Source of the DNA: Marinovum sp048263515
GTDB lineage: Bacteria > Pseudomonadota > Alphaproteobacteria > Rhodobacterales > Rhodobacteraceae
DNA length: 64,000 nt
Reading direction: 5' to 3'
NCBI RefSeq assembly: GCF_048263515.1
Contig: NZ_JBLXEC010000012.1
Coordinates: forward strand, 67,513 to 131,512
This document shows, piece after piece, positions 44,295-53,279 of this stretch. Position numbers and translations under genes: made by a program. The notes beneath the pieces were generated by a model. The model saw nothing but the letters and a program-made list of their open reading frames with translations. It was not told the origin of the DNA and made no database searches. Position 1 is the first letter of the stretch. Every line of letters starts with the position of its first letter.

Positions 44295-45035
44295 TCAGCG
44301 GCTGAGGGCGCGGTCGGCCCAGGCAAAGAGCTTGTCGAGCGCCGAGCCATCGCCCTGCGCCTGTGGCGTGGCTGCGACCTGCGGCGTGCGGTCAGAGGCC
44401 TTGCGCGGCGGCAGGTACTTGTTGACCGGCTTGTAGCCGAACTCGTCGAGCAGGTTGAAGCCGTCGCGGGCGGCGACGTTCTGCGACACGGCGCTGTCGG
44501 GATCGGCGAGGTCGCCGAAGGCTCGCGCACCGGTCGGGCAGGCCTTGACGCAGGCGGGCACGCGGTCCTCTTCGGGGATGGTCTCGTTATAGATGCGGTC
44601 GACGCAGAGGGTGCATTTCTTCATCACCCCGTCGTCGTAGTCATATTCCCGTGCGCCATAGGGACAGGCCCAGGAACAAAGCTTGCAGCCGATGCAGGTG
44701 TCGGGATTGACCAGAACGATGCCGTCCTCCTCGCGCTTGTAGCTGGCGCCGGTGGGGCAGACGGTGACGCAGTCGGGCGTCTCGCAGTGCAGGCAGGAGC
44801 GCGGGAAATGCACCGTGCCTTTCCAATGGTCGTTGTCGATCTCGTAGCTGTGGACGCGGTTGAGAAAGGCGCCATGCGGGTCCTCGCCATAAGGCTCCTG
44901 GTCGGTCAGCGGAGCGGAGTAGCCACCGGTGTTCCATTCCTTGCAGGAGGTGACACAGGCATGACAGCCGACGCAGATGTCGAGGTCGATGACCAGGCCG
45001 AGGCTCTTGTCGGTCTTTTCGGGGAGGGTGGTCAT
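44295..45035 (-). CDS. soeB: Sulfite dehydrogenase iron-sulfur subunit SoeB
   Basis: The 246-residue protein has no signal peptide (MTTLPEKTDKSLGLVIDLD). Four 4Fe-4S cluster motifs are visible: CVGCHACVTSC, CLHCETPDCVTVCP, CIGCKLCSWACP, and CTLC with ACVKACP. This is the DmsB/SoeB pattern. It bridges the molybdenum subunit and the membrane anchor on the cytosolic side. It sits 76 bases after soeA and 10 bases before soeC. Confidence 0.85.
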   Translation of the reverse strand: MTTLPEKTDKSLGLVIDLDICVGCHACVTSCKEWNTGGYSAPLTDQEPYGEDPHGAFLNRVHSYEIDNDHWKGTVHFPRSCLHCETPDCVTVCPTGASYKREEDGIVLVNPDTCIGCKLCSWACPYGAREYDYDDGVMKKCTLCVDRIYNETIPEEDRVPACVKACPTGARAFGDLADPDSAVSQNVAARDGFNLLDEFGYKPVNKYLPPRKASDRTPQVAATPQAQGDGSALDKLFAWADRALSR

Positions 45036-45111
45036 AGGGTGTCTCCCAGGGTCGGGTGTTGCAGGGCGGCGGGATACAGGCGGTACGCCCTCCGGGGCCG
45101 ATGTCGAGCGC

Positions 45112-47958
45112 TCATTCCGCTGGCTCCTTCCATTCCTTGCCGAATGCCAGGCTTCCCGGCGGCTCCGGCAGCACATCGTCGCCCAAAGGCTCGAACAGCG
45201 GCGAGGTGCCTGCTGTCTCGGCCTTCTCGATCTTCACCCGCAGGTCGAACCAGGCCGCCTGGCCGGTCAAGGGATCCGAGTTGGAATAGCGATAGCCGCC
45301 GCCGCCCTTGGGCAGGAGCTCGGAAATCAGGTGGTTGAGCAGGAAGCCCTCCTTCACCTCTGGCGCGTCATGCGACAGTGCCCATGCGCCGCGGCGCTTG
45401 CCGATGGCGTTCCAGGTCCAGACCGTATGCGGGTTGACCCCGTCCATCAGCCGGATCTGGCATTTCACCCGGCCGAGATGCGACGTGAGCCAGACCCAGT
45501 CGTCATCCTTGAGGCCATGTTCGACCCCCACGGATGTATGCACGTAGAGCCGGTTCTGCGCCGTGATCTGGCGCAGCCAGGCGTTCTGCGAGCCCCAGGA
45601 ATGGTACATGTGCATCGGCCGCTGGGTGATGGCGTGCAGCGGAAAGCCCTTCGTCATCTGCTCCTCGAAAGGCGCGTACCAGAAGGGCAGCGGGTCGAAA
45701 TGTGTCCTGATGCGCTCGCGCGCCCGGTCCGGCGGCTGACGATCGCCATGGCCCATGGCGGCCAGCCGGAATTTCTGCAGAGGCTCGCAATAGAGCTGGA
45801 AGATCGTCGGTTCGGGCGACAGGCGAATGCCTTTCTCGATCCCCCAGTCAAGGTAGCCGCGGTTGGCAAAGCGGTAATAGGCGTGGCTCGGGTCGAGATG
45901 CAGGCCGAAAAAGGCGCCGTTCTCGATGTAGCGCTCGATCTGCTTGGGGTTGGGCTCGCCGACGCAGGACTTGTCACCATCCTCGCCGCGCCAGCCGGCC
46001 AGCGGACCGATGCCGGGCTTGCGTTCATGGTTGGTGATGTAATCGGCATAGCCGCCGGGATACATCGGGCTGCCGTCGTCCTTGACAAACCCCGGCAGAT
46101 TCAGCCGCGCGCCGATGTCGATCAGCACCTCCTGGAAGCCGCGGACATTGCGGTCGGGCTTGACCACGGGATGGCGGATGCCGTCGGCCACCAGCTCTGG
46201 CTCGGAAATCGGCCGGTCGAGCAGCGAGATGCAGTCGTAGCGTTCGAGATAGGTGGTGTCGGGCAGGATCAGATCAGCGAAGGGCACCGTTTCGGAGTAA
46301 TAGGCGTCGGAATAGATGATCTTGGGGATCACGTAGTCGCCGTTGTCATCCTTGGCAGTCAGCGCATCCAGCGTGCCCGGCACGTTCATCGACGAGTTCC
46401 AGGCCATGTTGGCCATGTACATGAAGAGCACGTCGATGCCGTAGGGATCCTTGGTGGCGGCGTTGTTGATCACCATGTGCATCAGCCCATGGGCCGAGAT
46501 CGGCGCATCCCAGGAAAACCCCTTGTCGAGCCGGTTGGGCTGGCCTTCGCCGTCCAGCAGCAGATGTTCGGGCCCATGCGGAAAGCCCAGGTGCGGGCCG
46601 CCCAGCGGCATTTCCGGCTTGATGTCACCGGCCGCGCCGTGCGGCAGCAGGTTCGGCGGGGTCTGCTTGGGGTAGGGCGGCTTGTAGCGGAAGCCACCGG
46701 GCGTATCGATCGAGCCCAGCAGGATCTGCAGGATATGGATCATCCGGCAGGTCTGGAAGCCGTTGGAATGGGCCGAGATCCCGCGCATGGCGTGCATCGA
46801 CACCGGGCGACCGATCATCTTGTCATGCTTGCGCCCGGCCCAGTCGGTCCAGGGGCGGTCGAGCACGATTTCCTCCTTGAAGGCGACATGCGCCAGTTCC
46901 GCGGCGATCTGGCGGATCTGCTCGGTGGGCACGCCAGTGCGCTCGGCCACCGCCTCTGGCGCGTAGTCCTCGGCCAGATAGCGCTCGGCCATCAGCTCGA
47001 AGACCGGGCGCGCCTTGCGGCCATCGGGCAGCTCGCGCGTGCCGGTCAGCGCCGGCTGGATGTCGGCGGCCTTGCCATTGCCCAATGCGCCGGTGGCCTG
47101 ATCCCAGACCTGCGGGTTGCCGTCGGCGTCACGGGCAAAGAGCCCGTCGTCCGCCGCACCGGGATCGTGGATCACCAGCCAGGGGGCGTTGGTATAGCGC
47201 ACCAGGTAGTCGAGGTCGATCTGTTGGGTGCGGAACAACTCGTGGATCAGCGCGCCGACAAACAGCCCGTCGGTGCCGGGGCGGATGCCGACCCATTCGT
47301 CGGCCACGGCGTTGTAACCGGTGCGCACCGGGTTGATCGAGACCACCTTGGCGCCGCGTTTCTTGAGCTTGCCGATGCCGATCTTGATCGGGTTCGAGGC
47401 ATGGTCCTCGGCCACACCAAACAGCATGAAGTACTTGGTCAGGTCCCAGTCCGGATCGCCGAATTCCCAGAACGCCCCGCCAAAGGTATAAAGCCCGCCG
47501 GCCGCCATATTGACCGAGCAGAAGCCGCCGTGGGCTGCAAAGTTGGGCGTGCCGTATTTCATCGCCCAGAAGCCGGTGAGGCTCTGGCTCTGGTCTCGGC
47601 CGGTGAAGAAGGCGAGCTTCTTGGGGTCGGTCTTGCGCACCGTGCCCAGCCAGTCGGTGGCGAGGCTGAGCGCCTCTTCCCAGGAGATCTCCTCGAACTG
47701 CCCAGAGCCGCGCGGTCCCACCCGTTTCATCGGTGCGCGCAGGCGGGCCGGGGAATAGTGCTGCATGATGCCGGCGCTGCCCTTGCCGCAGAGCACGCCC
47801 TTGTTGACCGGGTGATCGCGGTTGCCCTCGATGTAGCGGACCTTGCCGTCCTTGAGATGCACGTTGATCCCGCAGCGGCAGGCACACATGTAGCAGGTGG
47901 TCTGCTTCATCTCGTCACCGACCGGGGCGCTTGTCTCGATCTTCGGGCTGGTGGTCAT
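45112..47958 (-). CDS. soeA: Molybdopterin oxidoreductase, probable cytoplasmic sulfite dehydrogenase SoeA
   Basis: The start at MTTSPKIETSAPVGDE gives 948 residues and no twin-arginine signal, so a cytosolic enzyme. A 4Fe-4S cluster motif lies at C22, C25, C29 and C57 (CYMCACRC, then GVLCGKG). The molybdenum ligand is probably the cysteine in AAHGGFCSVN. The complete bis-MGD fold continues to the C-terminal domain (VHTSVGVEHGLKDDDWVWL). Lack of a Tat signal, and the B-C partners, match SoeABC of Allochromatium and roseobacters, which oxidises sulfite to sulfate in sulfonate- or thiosulfate-degrading cells. A polysulfide or DMSO reductase is the main alternative, but those carry Tat signals. 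Confidence 0.78.
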   Translation of the reverse strand: MTTSPKIETSAPVGDEMKQTTCYMCACRCGINVHLKDGKVRYIEGNRDHPVNKGVLCGKGSAGIMQHYSPARLRAPMKRVGPRGSGQFEEISWEEALSLATDWLGTVRKTDPKKLAFFTGRDQSQSLTGFWAMKYGTPNFAAHGGFCSVNMAAGGLYTFGGAFWEFGDPDWDLTKYFMLFGVAEDHASNPIKIGIGKLKKRGAKVVSINPVRTGYNAVADEWVGIRPGTDGLFVGALIHELFRTQQIDLDYLVRYTNAPWLVIHDPGAADDGLFARDADGNPQVWDQATGALGNGKAADIQPALTGTRELPDGRKARPVFELMAERYLAEDYAPEAVAERTGVPTEQIRQIAAELAHVAFKEEIVLDRPWTDWAGRKHDKMIGRPVSMHAMRGISAHSNGFQTCRMIHILQILLGSIDTPGGFRYKPPYPKQTPPNLLPHGAAGDIKPEMPLGGPHLGFPHGPEHLLLDGEGQPNRLDKGFSWDAPISAHGLMHMVINNAATKDPYGIDVLFMYMANMAWNSSMNVPGTLDALTAKDDNGDYVIPKIIYSDAYYSETVPFADLILPDTTYLERYDCISLLDRPISEPELVADGIRHPVVKPDRNVRGFQEVLIDIGARLNLPGFVKDDGSPMYPGGYADYITNHERKPGIGPLAGWRGEDGDKSCVGEPNPKQIERYIENGAFFGLHLDPSHAYYRFANRGYLDWGIEKGIRLSPEPTIFQLYCEPLQKFRLAAMGHGDRQPPDRARERIRTHFDPLPFWYAPFEEQMTKGFPLHAITQRPMHMYHSWGSQNAWLRQITAQNRLYVHTSVGVEHGLKDDDWVWLTSHLGRVKCQIRLMDGVNPHTVWTWNAIGKRRGAWALSHDAPEVKEGFLLNHLISELLPKGGGGYRYSNSDPLTGQAAWFDLRVKIEKAETAGTSPLFEPLGDDVLPEPPGSLAFGKEWKEPAE

Positions 47959-48067
47959 GCGATCCGTCCTGAGGTCACTGCGATTCAGGGAGGACGTTGG
48001 CATAAAAGGCTGGGGTTAGGAAATATTTCCTTTCGGGTGTCGAAGGATATGGGGTCTATAAGGTATA

Positions 48068-48433
48068 GCCGGGCCAGCGGCTGCCCGCGGGATGCCGCAG
48101 CTACAGTCTTTCTGCAGCGCTTTATCCAAGCCAAATCCGGAAGACCTCCGAACGATGCGCACACGTCAGCCAAAGCGGCAGCCCGGTCGGGCGGGCAGCC
48201 GCTGGCCCGGCGGGCTGACGCCCTTGATTCCGGGCCACTCGGGGATCAGCGTTCGAGGAGAAGGCGCATCGTTCAGACCAGCAACATTCAGGACCAAGCC
48301 AGGCCAGCGGCTGCCCGCGGGGTGCCGCTTCTGGGGTGGTTCATCAGAGCTTTATCTCGGCCAAGTCAGGAAGACTTCGGAACGACGCGCCAAGGACAGA
48401 CAAAGCGGCAGCTCGGTCGGGCGGCCTTAGGCC
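48068..48433 (-). repeat. Hairpin-repeat array D (two units, arm class 1, reversed)
   Basis: The 513-base gap 47959-48471 has no gene. Unit D1 (48068-48211) has 21-base arms that are exact reverse complements (GCCGGGCCAGCGGCTGCCCG type). Unit D2 (about 48301-48433) has one good arm and one eroded arm. The core is on the minus strand (CTTTATCC read on plus). Orientation therefore matches the dehydrogenase gene that ends at 48472 on the minus strand. Confidence 0.82.
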
Positions 48434-48471
48434 TTGTTCCGGGCCGCGCAAAGATCAGCCGTCAAGCAACC

Positions 48472-49419
48472 TCACCGCCCCCGCGGCACCACCTCGTAGC
48501 CCGGCTCTTCCGGCTCATCATCCGTCATCTCCGGCGGAAACCCGGGCGCAAGCACCTCGAGCCCGGTCACATCCTCGAGCCGCCGGATGATGTTGGGCGA
48601 CAGCTCCCGCGGCCCGTACCGAGAGATCCCGTCGTCGATGATCCGCATCATCAAAGGATTGATCTCCAAAGGCACGCCGGCGCGGTCGGCCACCTCCTGG
48701 AACAAACCGATATCCTTCTTCACCAGGTCCATGGTGAACGAAATGTCGCGCGAGCCGTTCAGGATCACCTGGCTCTCGGTCTCGTGCACGAAGCTGGTGC
48801 CCGAGCTGATCGCGATCGCCTCATAGGCGGTGGCAAGGTCCATGCCGGCGCCCTTGCAGGTCACCAGCGCCTCGGCGCAGGACAACAGATTGGCAGTGGC
48901 GAGGTAGTTGGTCACCACCTTCAGAACCGAGGCCGAACCCAGGTCGCCGGTGTGCAGCACCCGCCGGCCCATGGTGGTCAGCAGTGGCAGCACCCGTTCG
49001 AATGTCGCCCGGTCGCAGCCGGCGAAAATCGAGATATTGCCGGTGTCGGCCCGGTGACAGCCGCCCGAGACCGGGCAATCCACCGCAGCCCCGCCCAGGG
49101 CGATGACCTCACCGCCCAGCCGCTTGACCTCGGCCTCGTCGGTGGTCGACATCTCCAGCCAGACCTTGCCGGCCGAGACCTCCGGCAGCATCTGGGTCAG
49201 CACCGCGGCCGAGGCGGCAGGCGAGGGCAGGCAGGTGATCACCACCTCGCAGTCGCGCATCAGCGCCGCCGGCGATCCACCGTCCCGCGCGCCCCGTGCC
49301 ACGAAGCCCGCCACAAGCGCCGGGTCGAGGTCATGCACCGACAGGTCATGCCCATTGCGCAGCAGGCTGCCAGAGAGCTTGCTGCCGACGTTTCCAAGCC
49401 CCACAAAGCCGATCTTCAT
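48472..49419 (-). CDS. NAD(P)-dependent oxidoreductase, 3-hydroxyisobutyrate dehydrogenase family
   Basis: The protein has 315 residues. The start at MKIGFVGLGNVGSKLSGSLL is placed at the Rossmann fold and has GGAGGG upstream; the ORF extension to 49461 is not needed. The substrate motif DCPVSGGCHRADTGNISIFAG and the catalytic lysine region GSASVLKVVTNYLATANLL are as in beta-hydroxyacid dehydrogenases. Candidates include 3-hydroxyisobutyrate, tartronate semialdehyde or sulfolactaldehyde reduction; nothing here decides between them. It lies 85 bases downstream of glk on the same strand. Confidence 0.85.
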   Translation of the reverse strand: MKIGFVGLGNVGSKLSGSLLRNGHDLSVHDLDPALVAGFVARGARDGGSPAALMRDCEVVITCLPSPAASAAVLTQMLPEVSAGKVWLEMSTTDEAEVKRLGGEVIALGGAAVDCPVSGGCHRADTGNISIFAGCDRATFERVLPLLTTMGRRVLHTGDLGSASVLKVVTNYLATANLLSCAEALVTCKGAGMDLATAYEAIAISSGTSFVHETESQVILNGSRDISFTMDLVKKDIGLFQEVADRAGVPLEINPLMMRIIDDGISRYGPRELSPNIIRRLEDVTGLEVLAPGFPPEMTDDEPEEPGYEVVPRGR

Positions 49420-49504
49420 GCCGCAGCCCTCCGTTTGCATTCCGGCCCATCTCGAAGACAAGGCCCTTTCCGGTCAAACGAAATCGCCGGCCGCGGCGCG
49501 GAAA

Positions 49505-50479
49505 TCACTCAGGTGTCTGGCCCATGATCTCGGCCATATGCGAGGCGCAGCCCACGAGCGCCGCCTCGTCGTTCTCGATCAGCCAGACCGGGAACTGGTC
49601 CATGAAGTCCGAGAACCGGCCCTTGTCGCGGAACGAGGCACCAAAACCCATGCTGTCGAAATAGGGCGCCAGCGAGCGGCTGACACCGCCGATGAAGTAG
49701 ATGCCACCGAAGGGCAGCTGCGCCAGCGCCAGATCGCCGGTGACGCGACCGGCGAAGCGTACATAATATTCCGCCGCTTCAACCGCTTGCGCGTCGCTGC
49801 CATCGGCCACGCCGGCCATGATCTCGGCCGGCGGCTTGGCACCGGGGTTGCCGGCTTCGGCGCGGCGCCATTGATAAAGCGCCTGCAACCCGCGGCCCGA
49901 AAGCGCCTCTTCGACCGAGGGGAACTCGCCCTCGGATTTCAGGAATTCGGCCAGGCCCAGCTCGTCGGCCTGACGCAGGGCCAGGCTCATGTGGCCGGCT
50001 TCCGAGGGCGGCACCAGGGTCAGACCGCCGTGTTCAAAGACCATGGCGATGTTCATGCCGGTGCCGAGGCCAACCACCAGCCGCGTGCTGCCAGACCCCG
50101 TGCCGCCCGCGAGCAGCGGCCGCAGGTCGTCGGGGCCTAGATGACTGAGCGCATGGCCCTGGGCCTGCAGATCGTTGAGCACGGCAACACGGGCCGCACC
50201 AGAGGCTTCGCGCACGCAGGCTTCGTCGATCACCCAGGACAGGTTGGTCATCCGCAACACGCCATCCATCACCGGGCCGGCGCCGGCGATACAGGCGGCC
50301 ACCGGGCTGGCGGAGGTCTCGGCGATGTACTTTTTCAGCACCTCCTCCAGCGATCCGGCCTCGGCATTGCGATAGCGACGGATCGAACCGGGCTGCAGCT
50401 CGACGCCGCAGGCCAGGGCCACGCGGGTGTTGGTTCCGCCGATATCGGCAACAAGGGTGAGAGCGTCGGTCTGGGTCAT
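49505..50479 (-). CDS. glk: Glucokinase
   Basis: The protein has 324 residues. The phosphate-1 loop LVADIGGTNTRVAL opens the protein. LNDLQAQGHALSHL contains the catalytic aspartate. The GLGTGMNIAMV adenosine loop and PSEAGHMSLALR are typical of bacterial glucokinase (Glk family, ROK-related). It phosphorylates glucose released from alpha-glucosides by the adjacent aglA product. It lies 57 bases downstream of the LacI regulator gene on the same strand and may be co-transcribed with it. Confidence 0.92.
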   Translation of the reverse strand: MTQTDALTLVADIGGTNTRVALACGVELQPGSIRRYRNAEAGSLEEVLKKYIAETSASPVAACIAGAGPVMDGVLRMTNLSWVIDEACVREASGAARVAVLNDLQAQGHALSHLGPDDLRPLLAGGTGSGSTRLVVGLGTGMNIAMVFEHGGLTLVPPSEAGHMSLALRQADELGLAEFLKSEGEFPSVEEALSGRGLQALYQWRRAEAGNPGAKPPAEIMAGVADGSDAQAVEAAEYYVRFAGRVTGDLALAQLPFGGIYFIGGVSRSLAPYFDSMGFGASFRDKGRFSDFMDQFPVWLIENDEAALVGCASHMAEIMGQTPE

Positions 50480-50536
50480 GTGGGTCCTGTGTCAGCGCCA
50501 GGGCGGCGCGTCGGGCTGAGGGGCAGGGGGCAGAGG

Positions 50537-51565
50537 TCAGGTGGGCGCCGGACCGGTGGTGGTACCGGCGACCAGATGAAAGGGGATCATTTCCGAGGTC
50601 GGCGGCGCCAGCGGATCGGAGATCCGCGACAGCAGGATGCTGCCGACCCGGCGGCCGGCCTCGCGCACGGAACTGCGGACGGCGGAAAACACCGGTGCCT
50701 CCAGCGTGCCGTTGCGCAGATAGGACAGGTCATCGTCGAAGGTGGCGACCGAGACTTCCCGGCCCACGGTCAGCCCGGCCTGTTCGATGGCGCGGCGCAC
50801 ACCCAGCGCGGTGATCAGCGACGACACGGCAAAGGCGGTGGGCGGGTTGTCCAGCGCCAGCATGCGGCTGGCCTCGTCAAAGCCGAGGCTCTCGGTCATG
50901 TCGGACGAGGCCATCAGCGCCGGGTCGGCCTCGAGCCCGGCGTCCTTCAGGGCATTCAGGAATCCGCGACGTCGGCGATGGGCAAAATCCAGCGATTCGA
51001 TACCGTTGATCAGCGCAATGCGGCGGTGGCCCAAGCTGGTCAGATGGCCGGTCATCGCCTCGAAAGCGGTGGCATTGGCGACATCGACCCAGGAATAGGG
51101 CGCGGTGACCGAACTGGCGCGGCCATGCACCACGTAGGGCAGGCGCAGCTCGTTCAGCAGGTCGATGCGCCAGTCGTCCATGCTGGGGCTGTGCATGACG
51201 ATGCCGTCGACCGTGCCCTTGATCTTGAGATCGCGGTAGAAATTCTCTTCGTCGCTGTCGGACACCAGCGACAGCAGCATGTCATAGCCGTTTTCGGAAT
51301 AGACCTCTCCGGCGCCGGTGACGAAATCGCCGAAGATCGGGTTGACCATTTCCTGCTGCGTCGAGACCGGGATGACATGGCCGATCGCCATCGCTTTTCC
51401 CGTAGCGAGAGACCGCGCCCGGGTGTTGGGCTTGTAGTTGAAATCCAGTGCCGCCTTGCGCACCCGTTCGCGGGTTTTTTCGCTGACTTCGGGATAGCCG
51501 TTCAGAGCCCGGCTAACCGTTGTCTGAGAGAGCCCTAATTGTTCGGCGAGTTTCCTAAGGTTCAT
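50537..51565 (-). CDS. aglR: LacI-family regulator of alpha-glucoside uptake (AglR-like)
   Basis: The protein has 342 residues. The DNA-binding helix-turn-helix opens the chain (MNLRKLAEQLGLSQTTVSRA), with hinge segment KPNTRARSLATGKAMAIG, followed by the periplasmic-binding-like sensor domain. It is transcribed away from aglE across 271 bases that contain a perfect 14-bp CG-centred palindrome, the usual operator form for LacI proteins. Repression relieved by alpha-glucoside or a derivative is the likely mode, inferred from the orthologous agl locus of Sinorhizobium. Confidence 0.9.
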   Translation of the reverse strand: MNLRKLAEQLGLSQTTVSRALNGYPEVSEKTRERVRKAALDFNYKPNTRARSLATGKAMAIGHVIPVSTQQEMVNPIFGDFVTGAGEVYSENGYDMLLSLVSDSDEENFYRDLKIKGTVDGIVMHSPSMDDWRIDLLNELRLPYVVHGRASSVTAPYSWVDVANATAFEAMTGHLTSLGHRRIALINGIESLDFAHRRRRGFLNALKDAGLEADPALMASSDMTESLGFDEASRMLALDNPPTAFAVSSLITALGVRRAIEQAGLTVGREVSVATFDDDLSYLRNGTLEAPVFSAVRSSVREAGRRVGSILLSRISDPLAPPTSEMIPFHLVAGTTTGPAPT

Positions 51566-51739
51566 GATGGGCTCTGACCTTTCCAGAGGTTAATGCGCGA
51601 TTTTTGTTTTACATGTCCCGGCCGACAAGGCAAACTGACATTTGAACGAACATGTCTTTCTGCAATGCGGCGAAACCATTGGTTTTCTTGCATATTCTTT
51701 AGTTGACTTTTGCCCGACGTGACGACAACCTTAAAGGCA

Positions 51740-51753
51740 CCAAAGCGCTTTGG
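51740..51753 (+). promoter_or_regulatory. AglR operator candidate (perfect palindrome)
   Basis: CCAAAGCGCTTTGG is a perfect 14-bp palindrome with the central CG of LacI-family operators, 83 bases upstream of aglE. Immediately after it TGGCAAG (51751-51757) and CTTGCCA (51771-51777) form a 7-bp inverted repeat around a 13-base purine-rich loop. Confidence 0.75.
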
Positions 51754-51836
51754 CAAGTTCAGAGGAGAGGCTTGCCATAAAGCGTAACACAGTGTTCGAT
51801 AGAGTGTGCGAACCAACGCACTGGGAGGAAATAATA

Positions 51837-53192
51837 ATGAAGATTTCGCTTTATGCGAGTGTTGCGGCCCTTGCGCTGTCAGCGGCATCCGCACAGGCCG
51901 AGAGCCACCAGCCATTCATGAAAGGCGAGGGAGACTTCAACTGGGAGAGCCTTGAAGCCTTTGCCGCCAAGCATGACCTGACCGGCGAGAATGTCAGCAT
52001 CTTCGGCCCGTGGCGCGGCGATGACCAGGCCCTGATCGAAAGCATCCTGACTTATTTCACCGAAGCCACCGGGGCGACCGTGTCCTATGCCTCGTCCGAG
52101 AGCTACGAGCAGCAGATCGTCATCGACACCGAGGCCGGCTCGCCGCCCAACGTTTCGGTGCTGCCGCAGCCCGGGCTGATTGCCAACCTCGCCGCCAAGG
52201 GCTTTGTCGAGCCGCTGGGCGAAGACACCGAAGCCTGGCTGCGCGAGAATTATTCCGCCGGCGACAGCTGGGTCGCGCTGGGCACGTTCCCCGGACCCGA
52301 CGGCGAAGAGCGGCTTTATGCCTTTCCCTACAAGATCGACGTGAAATCGCTGGTCTGGTACAGCCCCGACAACTTCGAGGATGCCGGATACGAGATCCCG
52401 CAGACCATGGAAGAGCTCAAGGCACTGAACGATCAGATCGTCGAAGACGGCGGCACCCCGTGGTGCATCGGTCTGGGCTCTGGCGGTGCGACCGGCTGGC
52501 CGGCAACCGACTGGGTCGAAGACCTGCTGCTGCGCACCCAGCCGCCCGAAGTCTATGACCAATGGGTGAGCAACGAGATCCCCTTCACCGACGAGCGGAT
52601 CGTCGCGGCGATCGACGAATTCGGCGCCTTTGCCGGCAATGACGATTACGTCGCCGGTGGTGCAGGGGCCGTGGCCTCGATCGACTTCCGCGACAGCCCC
52701 GATGGCCTGTTCTCCTCGCCGCCGCAGTGCTACATGCACAAGCAGGCGTCGTTCATTCCGACCTTCTTCCCGGACGGCATGGAACTGGGCACGGATGCCG
52801 ATTTCTTCTACTTCCCGGCCTACGAAGACAAGGATCTGGGCAAACCGGTTCTGGGTGCCGGCACCTCGGTGTTCATCACCAAGGACAGCCCCGGCGCACG
52901 CGCCTTCATCGACTTCATCAAGACGCCCATCGCGCATGAGCTGTGGATGGCGCAGGCCGGCTTCCTGACGCCCTTCAAGGACGCCAATGTCGAGCTCTAT
53001 GCCAATGACGCGCTGAAAAAGCAGGGCGAAATCCTGTTGAACGCCACCACCTTCCGGTTTGACGGGTCCGACCTGATGCCGGCCGGTGTCGGCGCCGGGT
53101 CGTTCTGGACCGGCATGGTCGACTACACCGGCGGCAAATCCGCCGCCGACGTGGCCCAGTCGATCCAGGACAGCTGGGACGGCCTGAAGTAA
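51837..53192 (+). CDS. aglE: Alpha-glucoside ABC transporter substrate-binding protein AglE
   Basis: The start at 51837 has GGGAGGAA upstream and leads into the signal peptide MKISLYASVAALALSAASAQ. The protein has 451 residues. The body is a family 1 extracellular binding protein (VSIFGPWRGDDQALIESIL, then ASSESYEQQIVIDTEAG and YAFPYKIDVKSLVWYSPDNF). It captures alpha-glucosides such as sucrose, maltose or trehalose in the periplasm. It is the first gene of the aglEFGAK operon downstream of the LacI operator. Confidence 0.93.
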   Translation: MKISLYASVAALALSAASAQAESHQPFMKGEGDFNWESLEAFAAKHDLTGENVSIFGPWRGDDQALIESILTYFTEATGATVSYASSESYEQQIVIDTEAGSPPNVSVLPQPGLIANLAAKGFVEPLGEDTEAWLRENYSAGDSWVALGTFPGPDGEERLYAFPYKIDVKSLVWYSPDNFEDAGYEIPQTMEELKALNDQIVEDGGTPWCIGLGSGGATGWPATDWVEDLLLRTQPPEVYDQWVSNEIPFTDERIVAAIDEFGAFAGNDDYVAGGAGAVASIDFRDSPDGLFSSPPQCYMHKQASFIPTFFPDGMELGTDADFFYFPAYEDKDLGKPVLGAGTSVFITKDSPGARAFIDFIKTPIAHELWMAQAGFLTPFKDANVELYANDALKKQGEILLNATTFRFDGSDLMPAGVGAGSFWTGMVDYTGGKSAADVAQSIQDSWDGLK

Positions 53193-53279
53193 GCCTCACG
53201 ACCGACGCCCGGGGACAGCCCCGGGCGTCACTCGGACCGACTGCGACACCACGAGACCTGTATTTCGGGAGGGGCGGAC

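Noticed and set aside
45112..47958. DMSO or polysulfide reductase catalytic subunit
   Set aside because: Those enzymes carry a twin-arginine signal; this protein starts without one and has the SoeA-type N-terminus, so SoeA is preferred, though not proven.
44977..49527. A 1516-codon open frame on the plus strand across soeABC and the dehydrogenase gene
   Set aside because: It lies antisense to four genes with clear families, has no domain character and a composition (His, Arg, Gln, Gly) typical of a mirror frame in GC-rich DNA.
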